Below are positions 5,579 to 7,910 of a stretch of DNA of 7,910 nt, piece after piece. The DNA lies in contig JBBTRY010000008.1 of assembly GCA_038064955.1 (NCBI GenBank), positions 1-7,910 on the forward strand. The letters run 5' to 3'. A program made the translations under genes and the position numbers. The DNA is from JBBTQX01 sp038064955. Its GTDB lineage: Bacteria; Patescibacteriota; Minisyncoccia; UBA6257; GWB1-50-10. The notes below the pieces were generated by a model. That model was not told the origin of the DNA and made no database searches. It saw only the letters and a program-made list of their open reading frames with translations. Within the stretch, counting starts at the first letter, position 1, and every line of letters starts with the position of its first letter.

Positions 5579-5597
5579 GGATAAGCGGAGGATAAGC
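5579..5597. repeat. Short direct repeat in the glyA-folD gap
   Basis: GGATAAGC occurs at 5579-5586 and again at 5590-5597, 11 bp apart (about one helical turn), immediately after the glyA stop codon and before folD. It could be a binding site or chance; the gap is only 45 nt and shows no clear promoter or terminator. Confidence 0.3.
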
Positions 5598-5598
5598 C

Positions 5599-6819
5599 CT
5601 ATTTGATAGGAAAATCCTTGCAGATTCGGCCTACCTCTTTTTTGAGGTTTTCCGGTTCTTTTCCCTTCAAAAGTGTCTCCGATATGACTCGTCCGATTAT
5701 TTTCATCTGCTTTTCTTTCAAACCGCGGGTCGTGAGCGCGGCCGTTCCCAGCCGAATGCCTGACGGGCTCATGGGTGTACGCGTGTCGTGCGGGATGGTG
5801 TTTTTATTCGCGACAATGCCGACATTTTCCAAAAGTTCGCTGGCTTCTTGCCCGCTCAATCCCCGCGCCCAGGTATCGAGAAGTATAAGATGAGAATCCG
5901 TGCCGCCCGAAACTATTTTCCAGTGGAGTTTTTTTAGACTCTCCGCGAGCGCTTTGGCGTTTTTAACCGTCTGCTTCGCGTATTTCCGGAAAGCCGGCTC
6001 GGCCGCTTCTTTCAAAGCCACGGCTGTCGCGGCAATCTGGTTTCCATGGGGTCCGCCTTGAAGCCCGGGGAAAACGCTTTTATCTATCGCTTCCGAGAAT
6101 TTATTGCGCGAGAAGATGAGCGCCGCTCTCGGTCCGCGCAAAGTTTTGTGCATTGTGGTCGTAACCACGTCGGCCGAAGAAAATGGCGAAGGATAAGCGC
6201 CGCCCGCGACCAAGCCCGCGAAATGCGACATATCCACCATAAATATCGCGCCGGAAGATTTGGCGATTCTTTGGAATTTTTTGAAATCAATTATCCGGGA
6301 ATAGGCAGTATAGCCGGCCACAATGAGTTTCGGCCGCTCTTTTTTCGCTAGACCGGAAACTTCGCCGTAGTCGAGTTGACCGCTGCCCTTTTGAACGACA
6401 TAGGAGACTATCTTCCATAATTTTCCCGTTACGCTCACCTTATGGCCGTGGGTGAGATGGCCGCCCATATCCAAGCGTAAACCCATAATTTTTTCACCTA
6501 TCGGCACAAGTGCCAAATAAACCGCGAGATTAGCGGGGGAGCCGGAGTAAGGCTGGATATTCACGGACCATTCTTTTGGCGAAAGCTTGAAAAGTTTCAA
6601 AGCACGTTCTTTCGTAAGGTCTTCCAATTCATCCATCACTTCGTTTCCGCCGTAGTATCTCATTTTGGAGTAGCCCTCCGCGTATTTATTGGTAAAAACA
6701 GAGCCTAAAGCCGTCAAAACGTCCTGGGAAACGTAGTTTTCGGAGGCAATCAGATTCAGGGTATTCGCCTGCCGTTTAGCCTCCCTATTTATGAGATTTT
6801 CGACGATTTTATCGTTCAT
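5599..6819 (-). CDS. glyA: Serine hydroxymethyltransferase
   Basis: This PLP enzyme converts serine plus THF to glycine plus 5,10-methylene-THF, the substrate of FolD encoded just downstream. The 406 residues (E. coli 417) contain LNLIASENYVS (21-31) and NKYAEGYSKMRYYGG (44-58), where the usual YPGKRYYGG is slightly altered. GGHLTHG (119-125) stacks the cofactor. DMSHFAGLVAGG (196-207) holds Asp196 and His199, corresponding to the E. coli Asp200/His203 pair. TTTMHKTLRGPR (220-231) holds the Schiff-base lysine K225, and GIRLGT (354-359) holds the carboxylate-binding R356. All catalytic residues are present. The ATG at 6819 has no clear Shine-Dalgarno. It is separated from the gene to its right by a strong terminator, so it should have its own promoter and lead a glyA-folD transcript. 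Confidence 0.97.
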   Translation of the reverse strand: MNDKIVENLINREAKRQANTLNLIASENYVSQDVLTALGSVFTNKYAEGYSKMRYYGGNEVMDELEDLTKERALKLFKLSPKEWSVNIQPYSGSPANLAVYLALVPIGEKIMGLRLDMGGHLTHGHKVSVTGKLWKIVSYVVQKGSGQLDYGEVSGLAKKERPKLIVAGYTAYSRIIDFKKFQRIAKSSGAIFMVDMSHFAGLVAGGAYPSPFSSADVVTTTMHKTLRGPRAALIFSRNKFSEAIDKSVFPGLQGGPHGNQIAATAVALKEAAEPAFRKYAKQTVKNAKALAESLKKLHWKIVSGGTDSHLILLDTWARGLSGQEASELLENVGIVANKNTIPHDTRTPMSPSGIRLGTAALTTRGLKEKQMKIIGRVISETLLKGKEPENLKKEVGRICKDFPIK

Positions 6820-6866
6820 TGTTTCTTTAGTGTAATCTTAAAAAACCGGAAACGCAAAGAAAAAGC
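6820..6866 (-). promoter_or_regulatory. Probable glyA promoter region
   Basis: This 47-nt stretch lies between the upstream operon's terminator and the glyA start, so the glyA promoter should lie here. On the minus strand TTGCGT (plus 6857-6852) and TACACT (plus 6834-6829) are spaced 17 nt, but match the consensus only at 3/6 and 4/6 positions. The position follows from context; the exact boxes are weak. Confidence 0.25.
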
Positions 6867-6892
6867 GGGTGGTATACTCAAGTATACCACCC
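6867..6892. terminator. Strong intrinsic terminator, T-runs on both sides
   Basis: GGGTGGTATAC (6867-6877) and GTATACCACCC (6882-6892) form a perfect 11-bp stem with a TCAA loop. On the minus strand it is followed by GCTTTTTCTTTG and lies 29 nt past the stop of the small membrane protein gene, so it ends that operon before glyA. On the plus strand it is followed by TGTTTTTT, so it would also stop transcription coming the other way, though no plus-strand gene is nearby. Confidence 0.9.
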
Positions 6893-6921
6893 TGTTTTTT
6901 AATCAAAGTAATCAGTCCGAA

Positions 6922-7239
6922 CTATTTATTCAGTAAATCGTTCAGATCATTTAACGAGTTTTGTTCATCTTGGAGCCCCGAGAAGCTGTCGAGAAGAGAG
7001 CCTGCCTGCACAGATGGGGTTTTGGCCGGCGGAATGGCCGGCGTGCTCGTGGGAGTAGTGGTCGCAATATTTATTTCCGCCGGCAATTGGGCGTTGTAGT
7101 CATCTTCGGTCAGATTGGCCGCCGGGAACACTTCGGCCGGAGGAGGAAATATCATCGGAACGTAGGCGGCCATAAGCCCGATTGCCATCAGAATGGCGAA
7201 GACCGCCAATACCACCCGGTTATTTTTGAAGCTGTTCAT
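6922..7239 (-). CDS. Small membrane-anchored or secreted protein of unknown function
   Basis: I do not recognise this 105-residue protein. It begins with a short basic N-terminus (MNSFKNNR) and one hydrophobic span (about 9-31, VVLAVFAILMAIGLMAAYVP), which fits an uncleaved signal anchor. No lipobox cysteine is visible. The remainder should lie outside the membrane: a Pro/Ala-rich stretch (32-41), a Thr/Pro linker (TTTPTSTPAIPPAKTPS, 60-76) of the kind that tethers domains or is glycosylated, and a short acidic amphipathic C-terminal helix rich in Leu, Asn and Asp (about 80-105). The ATG at 7239 overlaps the stop codon of the preceding exonuclease gene as ATGA, which suggests translational coupling, although no functional link with an exonuclease is obvious. 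A strong terminator follows 29 nt past its stop. Confidence 0.75.
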   Translation of the reverse strand: MNSFKNNRVVLAVFAILMAIGLMAAYVPMIFPPPAEVFPAANLTEDDYNAQLPAEINIATTTPTSTPAIPPAKTPSVQAGSLLDSFSGLQDEQNSLNDLNDLLNK

Positions 7240-7802
7240 AGAAGCTGGTTCTGAGCCGATAACTCTTCCTTATATTCTATCGCAAGTTTGGTCATTCGGG
7301 AAGAATTGCGCTCCGGTATCCAGAGATAGGCTTGTTTCTTGATGAGTTCATAGAGCTCTTTCGTTACTTTTACGTCCTGCAGACAATAATCCTTAAGCTC
7401 CTGGATTTCGCCCCGCTTATACATTTCGATGGCCTCAAGCCCGTGGCTGGATTTGCCGATGCCGAGGTTCGCCTCGGCCAATATTCCCAGGCCGATACGC
7501 CGGCCGAGATTCTTTTCCACTTCTTCGAGAATATCGAAGTGCTCAATGGAGTTGAAATTAAAGCTGAAATATTTTTCGAGAACCGGCAAATCGAAACGCG
7601 CGCCGGCAAAGGTAACGATAAGCTGGGTGCGTTTCAGAAGTTCGCCCAATTTTTCCATCTCGTGTTCGTCGAAAGCGATGTACTTGTCTTCGTCGTAGGA
7701 ATAAACGCCCACCACCGACACCGATAAATCTTTCAGGTGGTCGCGCCCGCCCACATCCTCGAAGGAGTTTTTCGTCTCAATATCCAATACGATTCGGTCC
7801 AT
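7236..7802 (-). CDS. DEDDy-type 3'-5' exonuclease (RNase H-like, YprB-type)
   Basis: The 188-residue protein is a stand-alone exonuclease-fold domain, predicted to remove nucleotides from 3' ends of DNA or RNA with two metal ions. Numbered from the ATG at 7802, the Exo I motif is VLDIET (D7, E9). Exo II is VTFAGARFDLPVL (D71), with Ala-Gly-Ala where YNG or a similar triplet is common. Exo III is DYCLQDV (Y139, D143), the Y-x-x-x-D form that defines the DEDDy class. The segment LGRRIGLGILAEANLGIGKSSHG (about 99-121) is typical of YprB/RNase H-like family members. A TTG at 7823 is in frame but overlaps the preceding gene; the ATG at 7802 follows that gene's TAA by one base and is preferred. The natural substrate is unknown. 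Confidence 0.8.
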   Translation of the reverse strand: MDRIVLDIETKNSFEDVGGRDHLKDLSVSVVGVYSYDEDKYIAFDEHEMEKLGELLKRTQLIVTFAGARFDLPVLEKYFSFNFNSIEHFDILEEVEKNLGRRIGLGILAEANLGIGKSSHGLEAIEMYKRGEIQELKDYCLQDVKVTKELYELIKKQAYLWIPERNSSRMTKLAIEYKEELSAQNQLL

Positions 7803-7803
7803 A

Positions 7804-7910
7804 TTAAACGTGTCGGTCCGCAACTTTAGAGGCGGCGTAGCTGTCCGGTTTGGTCTTCGCCTCGAAATTGTTGGCCCGCACCATTCCCACGACTTCCTGA
7901 ATGAGATTTT
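7804..7910 (-). CDS. C-terminal end of an unidentified protein (partial)
   Basis: The minus strand is open from the right edge to a TAA at 7806-7804, giving 34 residues plus stop: it begins NLIQEVVGMVRANNFEAKT and ends SYAASKVADRHV. The stop lies one base before the ATG of the exonuclease gene, as expected inside an operon, and the codon use looks like that of its neighbours. The tail resembles in spacing the end of PD-(D/E)XK nuclease domains found on UvrD/AddB-like helicases (FxAxP-x-x-C-x-x-C-DYRxxC), but with the cluster cysteines replaced. This is a guess from a very short piece. The rest of the gene is outside the window. Confidence 0.55.
   Translation of the reverse strand, partial: NLIQEVVGMVRANNFEAKTKPDSYAASKVADRHV

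Noticed and set aside
7024..7042. GGCCGGC direct repeat in the small membrane protein gene
   Set aside because: It encodes Ala/Pro-rich linker codons in a GC-rich stretch; simple codon bias in a low-complexity linker is enough.
6922..7239. Lipoprotein signal in the small membrane protein
   Set aside because: There is no cysteine after the hydrophobic span, so a lipobox is absent; a signal anchor fits better.

Overview
The window looks like ordinary chromosome from a streamlined bacterium, most likely a member of the Candidate Phyla Radiation (Patescibacteria, probably Parcubacteria). The reasons are the very compact layout with overlapping genes, the near absence of Shine-Dalgarno sites, small versions of FtsK, RecA and FolD, a divergent FolD of a kind I associate from memory with Parcubacteria, and short GC-rich palindromes written into a coding linker. 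TGA acts as a stop codon (ftsK and the exonuclease gene end in TGA), so the UGA=Gly code of Gracilibacteria/SR1 does not apply. No rRNA, tRNA, CRISPR array, transposase or phage gene is visible.

Layout. Positions 1-122 hold a palindrome-bearing repeat region and possibly the start of a small minus-strand ORF that leaves the window. A minus-strand HAD-IIB/phosphomannomutase-like gene (123-893) is divergent from a plus-strand cluster ftsK (950-3046), rodZ/ymfM-like (3036-3695) and recA (about 3682-4710). Both junctions in that cluster overlap by 11-14 nt. The cluster resembles a stripped-down form of the Gram-positive spoIIIE...ymfM-pgsA-cinA-recA neighbourhood. It ends at a bidirectional hairpin terminator shared with the convergent folD gene.

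On the minus strand, glyA (5599-6819) and folD (4738-5553) form a one-carbon pair. Serine hydroxymethyltransferase makes 5,10-methylene-THF and FolD interconverts it with 10-formyl-THF. To their right, a strong terminator (6867-6892) ends a second minus-strand operon. In transcription order that operon holds the C-terminal end of an unidentified protein (7804-7910), a DEDDy-type 3'-5' exonuclease/RNase H-like protein (7236-7802), and a small membrane-anchored protein of unknown function (6922-7239). These are linked by a 1-nt gap and a 4-nt ATGA overlap.

I see no convincing new multi-gene defence or metabolic system. The most unusual signals are repeats that have entered coding sequence in frame: three TCCGCC...GGCGGA palindromes in the FtsK linker, and an AT-rich GAATAATGAA family in folD and its terminator. 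Also of note are the altered motifs of FolD and the PMM-like phosphatase, and the palindrome at the left edge.
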